64,000 nt of DNA from NCBI GenBank assembly GCA_020161065.1, contig JAIUPH010000010.1:1-64000 (forward strand), in the 5' to 3' direction. Position 1 is the stretch's first letter. The number at the start of each line of letters is the position of its first letter. The notes under the pieces are model-generated. The model was given only the letters and a program-made list of their open reading frames with translations. It was not told the DNA's origin and searched no databases. The position numbers and the translations under genes were made by a program. Of this stretch, positions 8,294 to 20,063 are shown one piece after another. This DNA is from Pseudomonadota bacterium (GTDB taxonomy: Bacteria > Pseudomonadota > Gammaproteobacteria > Burkholderiales > Burkholderiaceae_C).

Positions 8294-9464
8294 CCTGTCG
8301 CAGTACCTGATGTCGGTGTACCCCGAGCAGCTGGGTTTCCTGCGCGTCATCCAGTACCTCACCTTCCGCTCGGTGCTGGCGGCGTTGACGGCGCTGCTCA
8401 TCGGGCTGGCCTTCGGTCCCTGGGTGATCCGCCGCCTCACCGAGATGAAGATCGGCCAGCCGATCCGCGAGTACGGCGTGCAGACCCACCTGGGCAAGCG
8501 CAACACGCCGACGATGGGCGGCGTGCTGGTGCTGATCGGCATCGGCGTCTCCACCGTGCTGTGGTTCGACTGGAGCAACCGCTTCGTCTGGGTGGTGATG
8601 CTGGTCACCTTCGGCTTCGGCGCCGTCGGCTGGGCCGACGACTACCGCAAGGTGGTGCACAAAGACCCCGAGGGCATGCGCAGCCGCGAGAAGTTCTTCT
8701 GGCAAAGCCTGATCGGCCTGGTGGCCGCGCTGTACCTGGCGTTCAGCGTCTCCGAAACCTCCAACCTGCGCGTACTGGGGCTGTTCCTGCGCTGGATCGG
8801 CAGCGGCTTTTCCAACGAGCTGCCGCCGCGCGCCGACCTGCTGGTGCCGTTCTTCAAGACCGTGAGCTACCCGCTGGGCGTGTTCGGCTTCATCGCGCTG
8901 ACGTGGTTCGTGATCGTCGGCGCCAGCAACGCCGTCAACTTCACCGACGGGCTGGACGGCCTGGCCATCATGCCGGTGGTGCTGGTGGGCTCGGCGCTGG
9001 GCGTGTTCGCCTACCTCACCGGCAACTCGGTGTTCAGCCGCTACCTGCTGATCCCCTACATCCCCGGCGCCGGCGAGCTGCTGGTGTTCTGCGCCGCGCT
9101 GGCCGGCGCGGGGCTGGCGTTTCTGTGGTTCAACGCCAACCCGGCGCAGGTGTTCATGGGCGACGTCGGCGCGCTGGCGCTTGGCGGCGCCTTGGGCACC
9201 ATCGCCGTCATCACGCGGCAGGAGATCGTGCTCGGCATCATGGGCGGCGTCTTCGTCGCCGAGGCCTTGAGCGTGATGCTGCAGGTGGCCTGGTTCAAGT
9301 ACACGCGCCGCCGCTACGGCGAAGGCCGGCGCATCTTCCTGATGGCGCCGCTGCACCACCACTTCGAGAAGAAGGGCTGGCCCGAGACCCAGGTGGTGGT
9401 GCGCTTCTGGATCATCACGATGCTGCTGTGCCTGGTCGGGCTGGCGAGCTTGAAGCTGCGATGA
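8283..9464 (+). CDS. mraY: Phospho-MurNAc-pentapeptide transferase MraY
   Basis: A 393-residue integral membrane enzyme with about ten membrane segments that makes lipid I from UDP-MurNAc-pentapeptide and undecaprenyl phosphate. Family motifs are all present: [17 protein letters not shown] on the first cytoplasmic loop, NFTDGLDGL (Asp222, Asp225) and [12 protein letters not shown] near the end. The start at 8283 lies inside the 3' end of murF (11-bp overlap), and the stop overlaps murD as ATGA. Length agrees with other betaproteobacterial MraY proteins. Confidence 0.97.
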   Translation: MLLSLSQYLMSVYPEQLGFLRVIQYLTFRSVLAALTALLIGLAFGPWVIRRLTEMKIGQPIREYGVQTHLGKRNTPTMGGVLVLIGIGVSTVLWFDWSNRFVWVVMLVTFGFGAVGWADDYRKVVHKDPEGMRSREKFFWQSLIGLVAALYLAFSVSETSNLRVLGLFLRWIGSGFSNELPPRADLLVPFFKTVSYPLGVFGFIALTWFVIVGASNAVNFTDGLDGLAIMPVVLVGSALGVFAYLTGNSVFSRYLLIPYIPGAGELLVFCAALAGAGLAFLWFNANPAQVFMGDVGALALGGALGTIAVITRQEIVLGIMGGVFVAEALSVMLQVAWFKYTRRRYGEGRRIFLMAPLHHHFEKKGWPETQVVVRFWIITMLLCLVGLASLKLR

Positions 9465-11134
9465 ACTTCCTGCGCGACGGTTCCGTGCTGATCCTGGGCC
9501 TGGGTGATTCCGGCCTGGCGATGGCGCGCTGGTGCGCGCGCCAAGGTGCGCAGGTGCAGGTGTGGGATTCCCGCGAGCAGCCGCCGCAGGCCGCGACGCT
9601 GCGCGCCGAGTGGCCCGACGTGCGCCTGTTCAGCGGCGAGCTGGGCAGCACGCTGCCCGCAGGCGTCAAGCTGCTGCTCAAGAGCCCCGGGCTGATGCCG
9701 CACGACGCGCGCATCGCGCCGCTGCTGGCCGCGGCACGCGCCGCCGGCGTGGCGGTGATGGCCGAGCTGGACCTGTTCGCGCAGGCGCTGGCCGATTTGA
9801 AGGCGGCGACGGCGGCCGAAGCCGTGCAGGCCGCGGCCGATGCCCAGGCCGCGGCCGCCGCCGAAGCGGCCCCCGCGGCCGACGCCCCCGCCGAAGACGA
9901 ACCGGCCCCGGTCATCGCCCCGCCGCCGCCGCCCGAGCCCGGCTATGCGCCGAAGGTCATCGCCATCACCGGCACCAACGGCAAGACCACGACCACCGCG
10001 ATGACCGGCCTGTTGGTCGAGCGCGCCGGCCTGCGCGTGGCGGTGGCCGGCAACATCGGCCCCACGCTGCTCGACCGGCTGACGGCCATGCTCGACGGCC
10101 CGCGCGACGCGTGGGCCGAGGCCTGGGTGCTGGAGCTGTCGAGCTTCCAGCTGGCCGATGCCGGCGATGGCTTCGAGCCCACGGCCGCCACGGTGCTGAA
10201 CCTGACGCAGGACCATCTGGATTGGCATGGCGACATGGCCGCCTACGCGGCGGCCAAGGCGCGCATCTTCGGCCGCGGCGCGACGATGGTGATCAACCGC
10301 GACGACGCCGGCGTCGAGGCCCTGGTGCCGGCGCCGGTGGCCGTGAAGACCGGCCGCGGCAAGCCGCAGATCAGCGCGCGCAAGGTGCTGCGCTTCGGCC
10401 TTGGCGCGCCCGACAAGCCCGGCGACTTCGGCCTCGTCGAAGAAAACGGCATGGCCTGGCTGGTGCGCGCCTTGCCGGCCGACGAGACCGTGAAGAAGCG
10501 CAAGGCCGAGGACGAGGAGCTTCACCTCCAACGTTTGATGCCAGCCGACGCGCTGCGCCTGCGCGGCCGCCACAACGCCGCCAACGCGCTGGCCGCGCTG
10601 GCGCTGGCCACGGCCATCGGCTGCCCGCTGGCGCCCATGCTGCACGGCCTGCGCGAATACGCCGGCGAGCCGCACCGCGTGCAGTTCGTCGGCCGCGTCG
10701 GCGGCGTCGATGCCTTCGACGACAGCAAGGGCACCAACGTCGGCGCCACCGTCGCCGCGCTGCTGGGCCTGGGCGCCGACCAGGCGCCGGCGCGGCTGGT
10801 GCTGATCCTCGGCGGCGACGGCAAGGGCCAGGACTTCGGCCCGCTGCTGGCGCCGCTGCAGCGCCATGCGCGCGCGGTGGCGCTGATCGGCCGCGACGCG
10901 CCGGCCATCGAAACGGCGCTGGCCGCGCTGGCCGCGGGTGGCGTGCCGCTGCAGCGCCACGACACGCTGCCCGACGCGGTGGCCTGGTGCTTCGCGCAGG
11001 CCAAGGATGGCGACGCGGTGCTGCTGAGTCCCGCCTGCGCCAGCCTCGACATGTTCAAGAACTACGCGCACCGCGCCCAAGTCTTCGTCGACGCGGTGCG
11101 TGCGCTGGCGGCCGAACGCGGGGAGGTGCTGTGA
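9461..11134 (+). CDS. murD: UDP-MurNAc-L-Ala:D-Glu ligase MurD, enlarged
   Basis: A 557-residue Mur ligase adding D-glutamate to UDP-MurNAc-L-Ala. The N-terminal [17 protein letters not shown] nucleotide-sugar domain, the ATP loop TGTNGKTTT (about residues 170-178), [14 protein letters not shown] and the C-terminal [13 protein letters not shown] and [17 protein letters not shown] blocks are clear. It is some 60-100 residues longer than textbook MurD because of an Ala/Glu/Pro-rich low-complexity stretch (about residues 111-164) between the N-terminal and central domains, plus a charged loop containing KKRKAEDEE near residue 350. Catalytic segments are intact, so it should be functional. ATGA overlap with mraY, GTGA with ftsW. 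Confidence 0.95.
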   Translation: MNFLRDGSVLILGLGDSGLAMARWCARQGAQVQVWDSREQPPQAATLRAEWPDVRLFSGELGSTLPAGVKLLLKSPGLMPHDARIAPLLAAARAAGVAVMAELDLFAQALADLKAATAAEAVQAAADAQAAAAAEAAPAADAPAEDEPAPVIAPPPPPEPGYAPKVIAITGTNGKTTTTAMTGLLVERAGLRVAVAGNIGPTLLDRLTAMLDGPRDAWAEAWVLELSSFQLADAGDGFEPTAATVLNLTQDHLDWHGDMAAYAAAKARIFGRGATMVINRDDAGVEALVPAPVAVKTGRGKPQISARKVLRFGLGAPDKPGDFGLVEENGMAWLVRALPADETVKKRKAEDEELHLQRLMPADALRLRGRHNAANALAALALATAIGCPLAPMLHGLREYAGEPHRVQFVGRVGGVDAFDDSKGTNVGATVAALLGLGADQAPARLVLILGGDGKGQDFGPLLAPLQRHARAVALIGRDAPAIETALAALAAGGVPLQRHDTLPDAVAWCFAQAKDGDAVLLSPACASLDMFKNYAHRAQVFVDAVRALAAERGEVL

Positions 11135-12402
11135 CGCTGGCCGGCGTGCTGCAACGCTTCAACCTGCAAGGCCTGCGCGAGCGGCTGTGGTCGCAGCGCG
11201 ACCGCGCCTTCGGCCTGCCGGTGCGCGACGCGGTGCACGTCGGCGGCGCACGCCCGGTGCGGCTGGCCGACTTCGACCACGCGCTGGTGCTGGTGGTGCT
11301 GGCGCTGGTGGCCTTCGGGCTGGTGATGGTGTATTCGGCCTCGGTGGCGCTGGCCGACAACCCCAAGACGCTGCGCTTCGCGCCGACGCCCACCTTCTTC
11401 CTGATGCGCCACCTGCTGGCCATCGGCATCGGCCTGGTCTGCGCGCTGGCCGCGGCGCAGGTGCCGGTGTCGGTGTGGGAACGCTTCGCGCCCTGGATCT
11501 TCGTCTTCTCGATCGTGCTGCTGGTGCTGGTGCTCAACTCGCACATCGGCAAGGTGGTCAACTTCTCGCGGCGCTGGATTCCGCTGGGCTTCATGAACTT
11601 CCAGCCGTCGGAGCTGGCCAAGCTGGCGATCGCGATGTACGCCGCCAGCTACATGGTGCGCAAGATGGACGTGAAGGAGAACTTCTTCCGCGCCGTCTGG
11701 CCGATGGCGCTGGCGGTGGCCTTCGTCGGCCTGCTGCTGCTGCGCCAGCCCGACATGGGCGCCTTCATCGTCATCGCGGCCATCGCGATGGGCATCCTGT
11801 TCCTGGGCGGCGTCAACGCGCGCATGTTCTTCCTGATCGCCGCCGTCGTCGTCGCCACCTTCAGCCTGATCATCGCCTTCGACGACTTGCGGCGCGAGCG
11901 CATCCTGGCCTATCTCGACCCCTGGAACCCCAAGTGGGTGCAGGGCAAGGCCTACCAGCTGACGCACAGCCTGATCGCCATCGGCCGCGGCGAGCTGTTC
12001 GGCCAGGGGCTGGGCGCCAGCGTCGAGAAGCTGCACTACCTGCCCGAGGCGCACACCGACTTCCTGCTGGCGGTGATCGGCGAGGAACTGGGCTTCGCCG
12101 GCGTGGCCACCGTGATCGTGCTGTTCTTCTGGCTGACGCGGCGCATCTTCGTCATCGGCCGCCAGGCCATCGCGCTGGACCGCGTCTTCGCCGGGCTGAT
12201 GGTGCAAGGCATCGGCCTGTGGATGAGCGCGCAGGCCTTCATCAACATGGGCGTCAACCTCGGCGTACTGCCGACCAAGGGGCTGACGCTGCCGCTGATG
12301 AGCTACGGCGGCTCGGCGATCCTGGTCAACCTGGTGGCGATCGCCATCGTCGTGCGGGTGGATCGAGAGAACCGAGCCCTCATGCGCGGAGGACGCGCAT
12401 GA
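11131..12402 (+). CDS. ftsW: Septal peptidoglycan glycosyltransferase FtsW
   Basis: A 423-residue SEDS-family polymerase with ten predicted membrane segments; it polymerises lipid II at the septum together with FtsI. The sequence shows [35 protein letters not shown], the extracytoplasmic PEAHTDF with the catalytic Asp (Asp310) and [10 protein letters not shown] near the C-terminus. The start is the GTG at 11131 that overlaps the murD stop as GTGA. The roughly 50-residue cytoplasmic N-terminal extension before the first membrane segment is Arg-rich. It overlaps murG by ATGA. Confidence 0.95.
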   Translation: MTLAGVLQRFNLQGLRERLWSQRDRAFGLPVRDAVHVGGARPVRLADFDHALVLVVLALVAFGLVMVYSASVALADNPKTLRFAPTPTFFLMRHLLAIGIGLVCALAAAQVPVSVWERFAPWIFVFSIVLLVLVLNSHIGKVVNFSRRWIPLGFMNFQPSELAKLAIAMYAASYMVRKMDVKENFFRAVWPMALAVAFVGLLLLRQPDMGAFIVIAAIAMGILFLGGVNARMFFLIAAVVVATFSLIIAFDDLRRERILAYLDPWNPKWVQGKAYQLTHSLIAIGRGELFGQGLGASVEKLHYLPEAHTDFLLAVIGEELGFAGVATVIVLFFWLTRRIFVIGRQAIALDRVFAGLMVQGIGLWMSAQAFINMGVNLGVLPTKGLTLPLMSYGGSAILVNLVAIAIVVRVDRENRALMRGGRA

Positions 12403-13471
12403 GCCACCTCGTGATCATGGCCGCCGGCACCGGCGGGCACATCATTCCCGGGTTGGCCGTCGCCCGCGAGATGAAGTCGCGCGGCTGGTCGGTCAGCTGG
12501 CTGGGCACCCGGCAGGGCATGGAAAACCAGCTCGTGCCCAAGGCCGGGCTGCCGCTGGACGCCATCGCCTTTGCCGGCCTGCGCGGCAAGGGCCTGCTCG
12601 GCTGGTTCACCGGCGGCTGGCAGTTGCAGCAGGCCTTCTGGCATTGCCGCCGCATCCTGCGCCGGCGCGCCGCCGACGTGGTGCTGGGCATGGGCGGCTA
12701 CGTCTGCTTTCCCGGCGGGCTGATGGCCTCGGCGCTGAACAAGCCGCTGCTGCTGGTCAACGCCGATGCCGAGCTGTTGCTGTCCAACAAGTGGCTGCTG
12801 CCGGTGGCCGACCGCGTGGCCTTCGGCTTCGACGGCGGCGCCGCGGCGACGACCAAGAATGCCGTCGTCACCGGCAATCCGGTGCGCGCCGAGATCGAAG
12901 GCATGCCGCCGCCCGAGAAGCGCTTTGCCAGCCGCAAGGGCCCGCTGCGGCTGCTGGTGGTCGGCGGCAGCCTGGGCGCGCGCGTGCTCAACGACACCGT
13001 GCCCGCCGCGCTGGCGCTGCTGCCGCAAGACCAGCGCCCGCAGGTCACGCACCAGACCGGCAATGCGCACCACGCCGACGTCAAGGCCGCCTACGACGAA
13101 TGCGGCGTGCAGGCCGAGGTGCTGCCCTTCATCGACGACATGGCGGCGCGGCTGGCGGCCTGCGACCTGATGGTCTGCCGCGCCGGCGCCATCACCGTCA
13201 GCGAGCTGTGCGCCGCCGGCGTGCCGGCGCTGCTGGTGCCGCTGATCGTCTCCACCACCAGCCACCAGCGCGACAACGCCGAGCTGATGGCCGCGCGCGG
13301 CGCCGCGCTGCACCTGCCGCAGGCCGAGCTGACGCCCGAGCGCCTGGCGGCCGAATTGAGCGCACTGACGCGCGAGCGCTGCCTGGCGATGGCGACCCAG
13401 GCGCGCGCGCTGGCGCGCCCGCGCGCCGCGCAGCGCGTGGCCGACGAGCTGGAAAAGCTGGCGGGCAAGCG

Positions 13472-13475
<4 letters not shown>
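12399..13475 (+). CDS. murG: UDP-GlcNAc transferase MurG (lipid II synthase)
   Basis: A 358-residue GT-B glycosyltransferase that adds GlcNAc to lipid I on the cytoplasmic face of the membrane. The glycine-rich loop [15 protein letters not shown] opens the protein, [17 protein letters not shown] and [13 protein letters not shown] mark the two Rossmann halves, and [20 protein letters not shown] with [16 protein letters not shown] forms the donor site. A strong Shine-Dalgarno (GGAGGA, 12388-12393) precedes the ATG at 12399, which also overlaps the ftsW stop. Confidence 0.96.
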
Positions 13476-14877
<1,402 letters not shown>

Positions 14878-14881
<4 letters not shown>

Positions 14882-15858
14882 GAGACAACGTGAACATCGA
14901 TGCCCGCACCCTCGGAAAATGCGCTGTCCTGCTGGGCGGCGAGAGCGCCGAGCGCGAGGTCTCGCTGATGTCGGGCCGCGGCGTGCTGGCCGCGCTGCAG
15001 TCGCAAGGCGTCGACGTGCAAGGCTTCGACCCCGCCGAGCGGCCGCTGGCCGAGTTGAAGGCGCAAGGCTTCGCGCGCGCCTTCATCGCGCTGCACGGCC
15101 GCCACGGCGAAGACGGCACCGTGCAGGGCGCGCTGGAACTGCTGGGCATCCCCTACACCGGCAGCGGCGTGATGGCCAGCGCGATTGCCATGGACAAGGT
15201 GATGACCAAGCGCGTGTGGGTGGCCGAGGGCCTGCCCACGCCGGCCTGGCGCTGGCTGTCGCCCGACGATCCGCACGCGCTGGCGCGCGAGTCGCTGATG
15301 AAGGTGCCCGACGAGCTGGGCCTGCCGCTGATCGTCAAGCCGCCGCGCGAAGGCTCGTCGATCGGTGTCACCAAGGTCGAAGGTTATTCGCAGATGCAGG
15401 ACGCGGTGGCGCTGTCGGCGCGCTACGACCCCGACGTGCTGTGCGAGGCCTTCGTCGACGGCATCGAGCTGACCTGCCCGGTGCTGGGCCAGGGCGCGGC
15501 GGCGCGCGCGCTGCCGGTGGTGCGCATCGACGCGCCCGGCGGCAACTACGACCTGCACCACAAGTACTACAGCGAAGACACCGGCTACCGCTGCCCCAGC
15601 GGACTGGCCGCCGACGAAGAAGCCGAGGTGCAGCGCCTGACGCTGGCCGCCTACCGCGCTTTAGGCTGCCGCGGCTGGGGCCGCGCCGACCTGATGCTGC
15701 GCGCGCGCGACCGCAAGCCCTTCCTGCTGGAGATGAACACCAGCCCGGGCATGACCAGCCATTCGCTGGTGCCGATGTCGGCGCGCGCCGCCGGCATCAG
15801 CTACGAGGCGCTGTGCCTGCGGTTGCTAGCCGCGGCCACGCTGGACTCGGCGCGCTGA
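14878..15858 (+). CDS. ddlB: D-alanine-D-alanine ligase DdlB
   Basis: A 326-residue ATP-grasp enzyme that joins two D-alanines for MurF. The sequence shows [52 protein letters not shown], the ATP-binding [15 protein letters not shown] and the C-terminal [20 protein letters not shown], where the Ser-rich loop and Met-Asn close the active site. The EGSSIGV loop with Ser is that of normal D-Ala-D-Ala (not D-Ala-D-lactate) ligases. ATG at 14878 overlaps the murC stop; 18 bp separate it from ftsQ. Confidence 0.96.
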
Positions 15859-15876
15859 TCGATCGACCCATCCGCC

Positions 15877-16710
15877 ATGGCCACCACCCGCATCACCCGC
15901 CCCGCCCCCGGCGCCGCCGCTGCCGCGGCGGCTGCCGTGGCGCTGCCGGGCGACGTGCGGCTGATGAACGCGGTGGCCAGCGGCATCTACGCGCTGGCGC
16001 TGCTGGCGCTGCTGGCGGCGGCGGTGCTGTGGTTGTCGCGCTCGCCGCTGTTCGCCATCCGCGGCCTGCGCGTGGAAGGCGATCTGTTGCGCATCAACGC
16101 CGAGACGCTGCGCGCCAACGCGGCGCCGCGGCTGGCCGGCAACTTCTTCAGCACCGACCTGGCGAAAGCGCGCGCCGCCTTCGAGGCCGTGCCCTGGGTG
16201 CGGCGCGCCACCGTGCGCCGCATCTGGCCCGACCGCCTGGTGGTGCACATCGAAGAGCATCGCGCCGCCGCGCTGTGGCAGGGCGACGACCGCGACGACC
16301 GCCTCGTCAACCAGCAAGGCGAGGTCTTCAGCGCCAACGTCGGCGACGTCGAGGACGAAGCGCTGCCCAGCTTCAGCGGCCCGGCGGGCAGCTCGGCCGC
16401 GGTGCTGTCGCTGTACCGCCGGCTGCAGCCGGTGCTGCAGCCGCTGGACCTGGAGGTGGAGCAGCTGCAGCAGTCGTCGCGCGGCTCGTGGCGGGCGCTG
16501 CTGGACAACGGCGCCACGCTGGAGCTGGGCCGCGGCAGCGAAGACGAGGTGATGGCGCGCAGCGAACGCTTCGTGCGCACGCTGCCGCAGATGCTGGCGC
16601 GCTACCACGCGCCGCTGGAGTACGCCGACCTGCGCCATGCCGACGGTTATGCGCTGCGCCTGCGCGGCGTCAGCACCAACCCGGCGCCCAACGCCAAGCC
16701 CGGACCGTAG
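15877..16710 (+). CDS. ftsQ: Cell division protein FtsQ
   Basis: A 277-residue bitopic protein of the FtsQBL complex. An Ala-rich cytoplasmic N-terminus precedes one membrane segment (IYALALLALLAAAVLWL, about residues 38-54), then the POTRA domain (LFAIRGLRVEGDLLRINAET), PWVRRATVRRIWPDRLVVHI and the beta domain that contacts FtsB. Conserved residues around EEHRAAALW are present. The start ATG at 15877 is the first after ddlB; a 9-bp gap separates it from ftsA. Confidence 0.93.
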   Translation: MATTRITRPAPGAAAAAAAAVALPGDVRLMNAVASGIYALALLALLAAAVLWLSRSPLFAIRGLRVEGDLLRINAETLRANAAPRLAGNFFSTDLAKARAAFEAVPWVRRATVRRIWPDRLVVHIEEHRAAALWQGDDRDDRLVNQQGEVFSANVGDVEDEALPSFSGPAGSSAAVLSLYRRLQPVLQPLDLEVEQLQQSSRGSWRALLDNGATLELGRGSEDEVMARSERFVRTLPQMLARYHAPLEYADLRHADGYALRLRGVSTNPAPNAKPGP

Positions 16711-16719
16711 AGAGCAGCG

Positions 16720-17952
16720 ATGGCAAAAGAAAACAAGGACCTCGTCTTCGGGCTCGACATCGGCACCGCCAAGGTGATGGTGGTGGCCGCCGAGGTCATG
16801 CCCGACGGCGACCTGCGCGTGGCCGGCCTCGGCGTGGCGCCGGCGCACGGCTTGAAGCGCGGCGTGGTCGTCAACATCGACGCCACCGTGCAAAGCATCC
16901 AGCAGGCGCTGAAAGAGGCCGAGATGATGGCCGCCTGCAAGATCGACCGCGTCTACACCGGCATCACCGGCAGCCACATCCGCGGCCAGAACTCCACCGG
17001 CATGGTCATCGTGCGCGACAACCGCGAAGTCACGCCGGTGGACGTGACGCGCGTCGTCGAAACCGCCAAGGCCATCAACATCCCCGGCGACCAGCGGCTG
17101 CTGCTGGTCGAGCCGCAGGAATTCGTGATCGACGGCCACGAGGTGAAAGAGCCGATCGGCATGAGCGGCAGCCGGCTGGAAGTGAAGGTGCACATCGTCA
17201 CCGGCGCGCAGAGCGCCGCCGAGAACATCCTGAAATGCGTGCGCCGCTGCGGGCTGGAGGTGGAGCGCCTGGTGCTCAACCCCAGCGCCAGCGCCGCCGC
17301 GGTGCTGACCGACGACGAGAAGCAGCTCGGCGTGGCCGTCGTCGACATCGGCGCCGGCACCACCGACGTGCAGATCTACACCGACGGCAGCGTGCGCCAC
17401 ACCGCGGTGATCCCGATCGCCGGCGACCTGATCACCAGCGACATCGCGATGGCGCTGCGCACGCCGACCAAGGACGCCGAGGAGATCAAGGTCGAGTACG
17501 GCGTCGCCAAGCAACTGCTGGCCGACCCCGGCGAGCAGGTGGAGGTGCCCGGCCTCGGCGACCGCGCGCCGCGCATGCTGTCGCGCCAGGCGCTGGCCGG
17601 CGTGATCGAGCCGCGCGTCGAAGAGATCTTCAGCCTGGTGCACCAGGTCATCCGCGAGAGCGGCTACGAGGAGCTGCTGTCCAGCGGCGTGGTGATCACC
17701 GGCGGCTCGGCCGTGATGCCCGGCATGGTGGAGCTGGGCGAGGACATTTTTCTGAAGCCCGTGCGCAAGGGCCTGCCGACTTACGGCGGCGCCTTGTACG
17801 ACATGGTGGCCAACCCGCGCTCGGCCACCGTGATGGGTCTGCTGGAGGAAGCGCGCCAGGCGCGTTCGCGCGGACACAAGGCGGCCACGCAGGCCGGCTC
17901 GGTGTCCACGCTGTTCGGCCGCGCCAAGGACTGGTTCTTGGGTAACTTTTGA
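16720..17952 (+). CDS. ftsA: Cell division protein FtsA
   Basis: A 410-residue actin-like ATPase that tethers FtsZ filaments to the membrane. Visible: the phosphate-1 region VFGLDIGTAKVMVVAAEV, the SHIRGQNSTGMV loop of subdomain 1C, the phosphate-2 VVDIGAGTTDVQIYTDG, GVVITGGSAVMPGM (adenosine region) and a C-terminal amphipathic helix ending RAKDWFLGNF, the membrane-targeting sequence. All actin-family motifs are intact. It lies 9 bp after ftsQ and 104 bp before ftsZ. Confidence 0.96.
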   Translation: MAKENKDLVFGLDIGTAKVMVVAAEVMPDGDLRVAGLGVAPAHGLKRGVVVNIDATVQSIQQALKEAEMMAACKIDRVYTGITGSHIRGQNSTGMVIVRDNREVTPVDVTRVVETAKAINIPGDQRLLLVEPQEFVIDGHEVKEPIGMSGSRLEVKVHIVTGAQSAAENILKCVRRCGLEVERLVLNPSASAAAVLTDDEKQLGVAVVDIGAGTTDVQIYTDGSVRHTAVIPIAGDLITSDIAMALRTPTKDAEEIKVEYGVAKQLLADPGEQVEVPGLGDRAPRMLSRQALAGVIEPRVEEIFSLVHQVIRESGYEELLSSGVVITGGSAVMPGMVELGEDIFLKPVRKGLPTYGGALYDMVANPRSATVMGLLEEARQARSRGHKAATQAGSVSTLFGRAKDWFLGNF

Positions 17953-18056
17953 CGTGAGACGAAAAAGAAGGGGCGCCGGTTCGAAGCCCCGTGACGAAGA
18001 CGAAGCGAAGACGTTCACTTTTCAGTTTGGCAACTGCAACGCACAAGGAGGCTGAC
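17953..18056 (+). promoter_or_regulatory. ftsZ leader with strong ribosome-binding site
   Basis: This 104-bp gap is the longest inside the dcw cluster. It contains a small stem (GGGGC at 17979-17983 with GCCCC downstream), a purine-rich tract of repeated GAAG/GACG words, and an almost perfect Shine-Dalgarno AAGGAGG (18045-18051) five bases before the ftsZ ATG. The layout suggests independent, high-level translation of ftsZ and possibly an extra promoter, though no convincing -35/-10 pair was found. Confidence 0.55.
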
Positions 18057-19280
18057 ATGCCTATCGAGATGATCGAAGAGTTTGACCAGGGCACCCAGAT
18101 CAAGGTGATCGGCGTCGGGGGCGGCGGCGGCAACGCGGTCGAACACATGATTTCGCAAGGGGTCCAGGGCGTGGACTTCATCTGCGCCAACACCGATGCG
18201 CAGGCGCTGAACCGCAGCAACGCGCGCAACCTGGTGCAGCTGGGCGTCAGCGGCCTCGGCGCGGGCAGCAAGCCCGACGTGGGGCGCAGCTCGGCCGAGG
18301 ACGCGGTGGAGAAGATCCGCGAAGCGATCACCGGCGCGCACATGCTCTTCATCACCGCCGGCATGGGCGGCGGCACCGGCACCGGCGCCGCGCCGGTGAT
18401 CGCCCGCGTCGCCAAGGAGATGGGCATCCTCACCGTGGGCGTGGTCACCAAGCCCTTCGAGTTCGAGGGCAAGCGCCGCGGCAAGCAGGCCGACGACGGC
18501 GTCACCGAGCTCGAAGCCAACGTCGACAGCCTGATCGTCGTGCTCAACGAGAAGCTGCTCGAAGTGATGGGCGACGACGTGACGCAGGAGCAGGCCTTCG
18601 CGCACGCCAACGACGTGCTGAAGAACGCGGTGGGCGGCATCAGCGACATCATCCACATCCCCGGCCTCGTCAACGTCGACTTCGAGGACGTGAAGACGGT
18701 GATGAGCGAGCCCGGCAAGGCGATGATGGGCACCGCCACCGCCGGCGGCCCCGACCGCGCCACCAAGGCGGCCGACGCCGCCGTGGCCTGCCCGCTGCTG
18801 GAAGGCATCGACCTGTCCGGCGCGCGCGGCGTGCTGGTGCTGATCGCCGCCGGCAAGAGCACCTTCAAGCTGGCCGAAAGCCGCAACGCGATGAACACGA
18901 TCCGCCGTTATGCGGCCGACGACGCGCACGTGATCTACGGCACCGCCTACGACGAAAGCCTGGGCGACCAGCTGCGCGTGACGGTGATCGCCACCGGCCT
19001 GTCCAGCGCCGCGCGCCGCGCCGAGAACCGCCCGCCCACGCTCAACGTCGTGCAGCCGCAGGCCGTGGCCGCGCAACTGCGCACCGGCACCGACAACCTG
19101 CCCATCCTCAACACCCCGGTGCAAGGCGCGCAAGCCGCCGGCACCGACTACGCCGGCCTCAACACGCCCAGCGTGTGGCGCAATGCGCGCGTGCAGGCGG
19201 CGGCCAAGGTGGAGGCGTTGTCGAGCAACGGCATGGACGAGATCGAGATCCCGGCGTTCCTGCGCAAGCAGGCGGACTGA
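18057..19280 (+). CDS. ftsZ: Cell division GTPase FtsZ
   Basis: A 407-residue tubulin homologue forming the Z ring. The nucleotide-binding loops are present in order: IGVGGGGGNAVEHMI, the tubulin signature GGGTGTG (about residues 105-111), and the T7 loop with NVDFEDVKTVMSEPGKAMMG. After a variable linker the C-terminal peptide EIEIPAFLRKQAD, which binds FtsA and ZipA, is conserved. The ATG at 18057 is chosen for its strong Shine-Dalgarno; upstream in-frame starts lack one. It is the last gene of the dcw cluster; lpxC, often next in other genomes, is absent here. Confidence 0.97.
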   Translation: MPIEMIEEFDQGTQIKVIGVGGGGGNAVEHMISQGVQGVDFICANTDAQALNRSNARNLVQLGVSGLGAGSKPDVGRSSAEDAVEKIREAITGAHMLFITAGMGGGTGTGAAPVIARVAKEMGILTVGVVTKPFEFEGKRRGKQADDGVTELEANVDSLIVVLNEKLLEVMGDDVTQEQAFAHANDVLKNAVGGISDIIHIPGLVNVDFEDVKTVMSEPGKAMMGTATAGGPDRATKAADAAVACPLLEGIDLSGARGVLVLIAAGKSTFKLAESRNAMNTIRRYAADDAHVIYGTAYDESLGDQLRVTVIATGLSSAARRAENRPPTLNVVQPQAVAAQLRTGTDNLPILNTPVQGAQAAGTDYAGLNTPSVWRNARVQAAAKVEALSSNGMDEIEIPAFLRKQAD

Positions 19281-19301
19281 GCCGGCCGACCGAGGGCAAC
19301 C

Positions 19302-19330
19302 CGCGCGCGGCAGACCATTCGCCGCGCGCG
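19302..19330 (+). terminator. GC-rich hairpin downstream of ftsZ
   Basis: CGCGCGCGGC (19302-19311) and GCCGCGCGCG (19321-19330) form a perfect 10-bp stem around a 9-nt loop, 21 bp after the ftsZ stop and 10 bp before the next gene. There is no T tract, so this is either a weak or factor-assisted terminator of the dcw transcript, or an attenuator in front of the response-regulator gene. Confidence 0.5.
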
Positions 19331-19340
19331 GCATGCCGGC

Positions 19341-20030
19341 ATGAAGTTCCTCGTCGTCGACGACCACCCGCTGGTGCGCGAGGCGCTGGCCGCGGTGCTG
19401 CTGCAGTTGCGGCCCGGGGCCGAGGTGGTGCAGGCGGCCAGCGCCTCCGCCGCGCTGGCCGCGCTGCGCGACGGCGCGGCCGTCGACCTCGTGCTGCTGG
19501 ACCTGCGCCTGCCCGACGGTTCCGGCCTGGCGCTGCTGCCGACCATCGCGGCGCAGAGCATCGGCACGGCCGTGGTGCTGCTGTCCGGCGAGCTCGACCG
19601 CGCCACCGTGCAGCAGGCCTTCGCGGCCGGCGCGGTGGGCTGCGTGCCGAAGACCGAGCCGCGCGAGGTGCTGGCCAGCGCGCTGGCGCTGGTGCTGGCC
19701 GGCGGCGTCTACGTGCCGCCGTTGGCGGTGCAGCCTTTGGCGACCACGGTCACGCCCAAGACCACCGACAGCAAAGCGCCCACGCCGGCCGAGCGCGGCC
19801 TGACCGGCCGCCAGCTGGACGTGCTGGCGCTGCTGATGCAGGGCAAGAACAACAAGCTCATCTGCCGCGCCCTGGGCCTGGCCGAGCCGACGGTCAAGAA
19901 CCATGTCTCGGCGATCCTGCGGGCGCTGGGCGTGGACAGCCGCACCGAGGCGGTGCTCGCCGTCACCCGCCTGGGCTGGCAACTGCCGCCACCGCCACCA
20001 TCACTGCCACCGTCACCGCCACCGCGCTGA
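19341..20030 (+). CDS. NarL/LuxR-type response regulator
   Basis: A 229-residue two-domain regulator. The receiver has the acidic pair VVDDHP (Asp7, Asp8), the phosphoacceptor Asp54 in LVLLDLRLPDG, and Lys in VPKTEPRE. The C-terminal LuxR helix-turn-helix is LTGRQLDVLALLMQGKNNKLICRALGLAEPTVKNHV, given here as its start LTGRQLDVLALLMQ and end EPTVKNHVSAILRALG. A Pro-rich tail (PPPPPSLPPSPPP) ends the protein. It converges on the hybrid kinase 33 bp away, its likely partner. No Shine-Dalgarno is visible in front of the ATG, which sits just behind a strong hairpin. Confidence 0.88.
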   Translation: MKFLVVDDHPLVREALAAVLLQLRPGAEVVQAASASAALAALRDGAAVDLVLLDLRLPDGSGLALLPTIAAQSIGTAVVLLSGELDRATVQQAFAAGAVGCVPKTEPREVLASALALVLAGGVYVPPLAVQPLATTVTPKTTDSKAPTPAERGLTGRQLDVLALLMQGKNNKLICRALGLAEPTVKNHVSAILRALGVDSRTEAVLAVTRLGWQLPPPPPSLPPSPPPR

Positions 20031-20063
20031 GCGGCCGCGTGCCGGGCCGGGCCGCGCGAGCGT

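Noticed and set aside
9314-11080. 588-codon minus-strand frame opposite murD
   Set aside because: Low-complexity Gly/Arg/His/Gln composition, no motif, and a complete MurD on the other strand.
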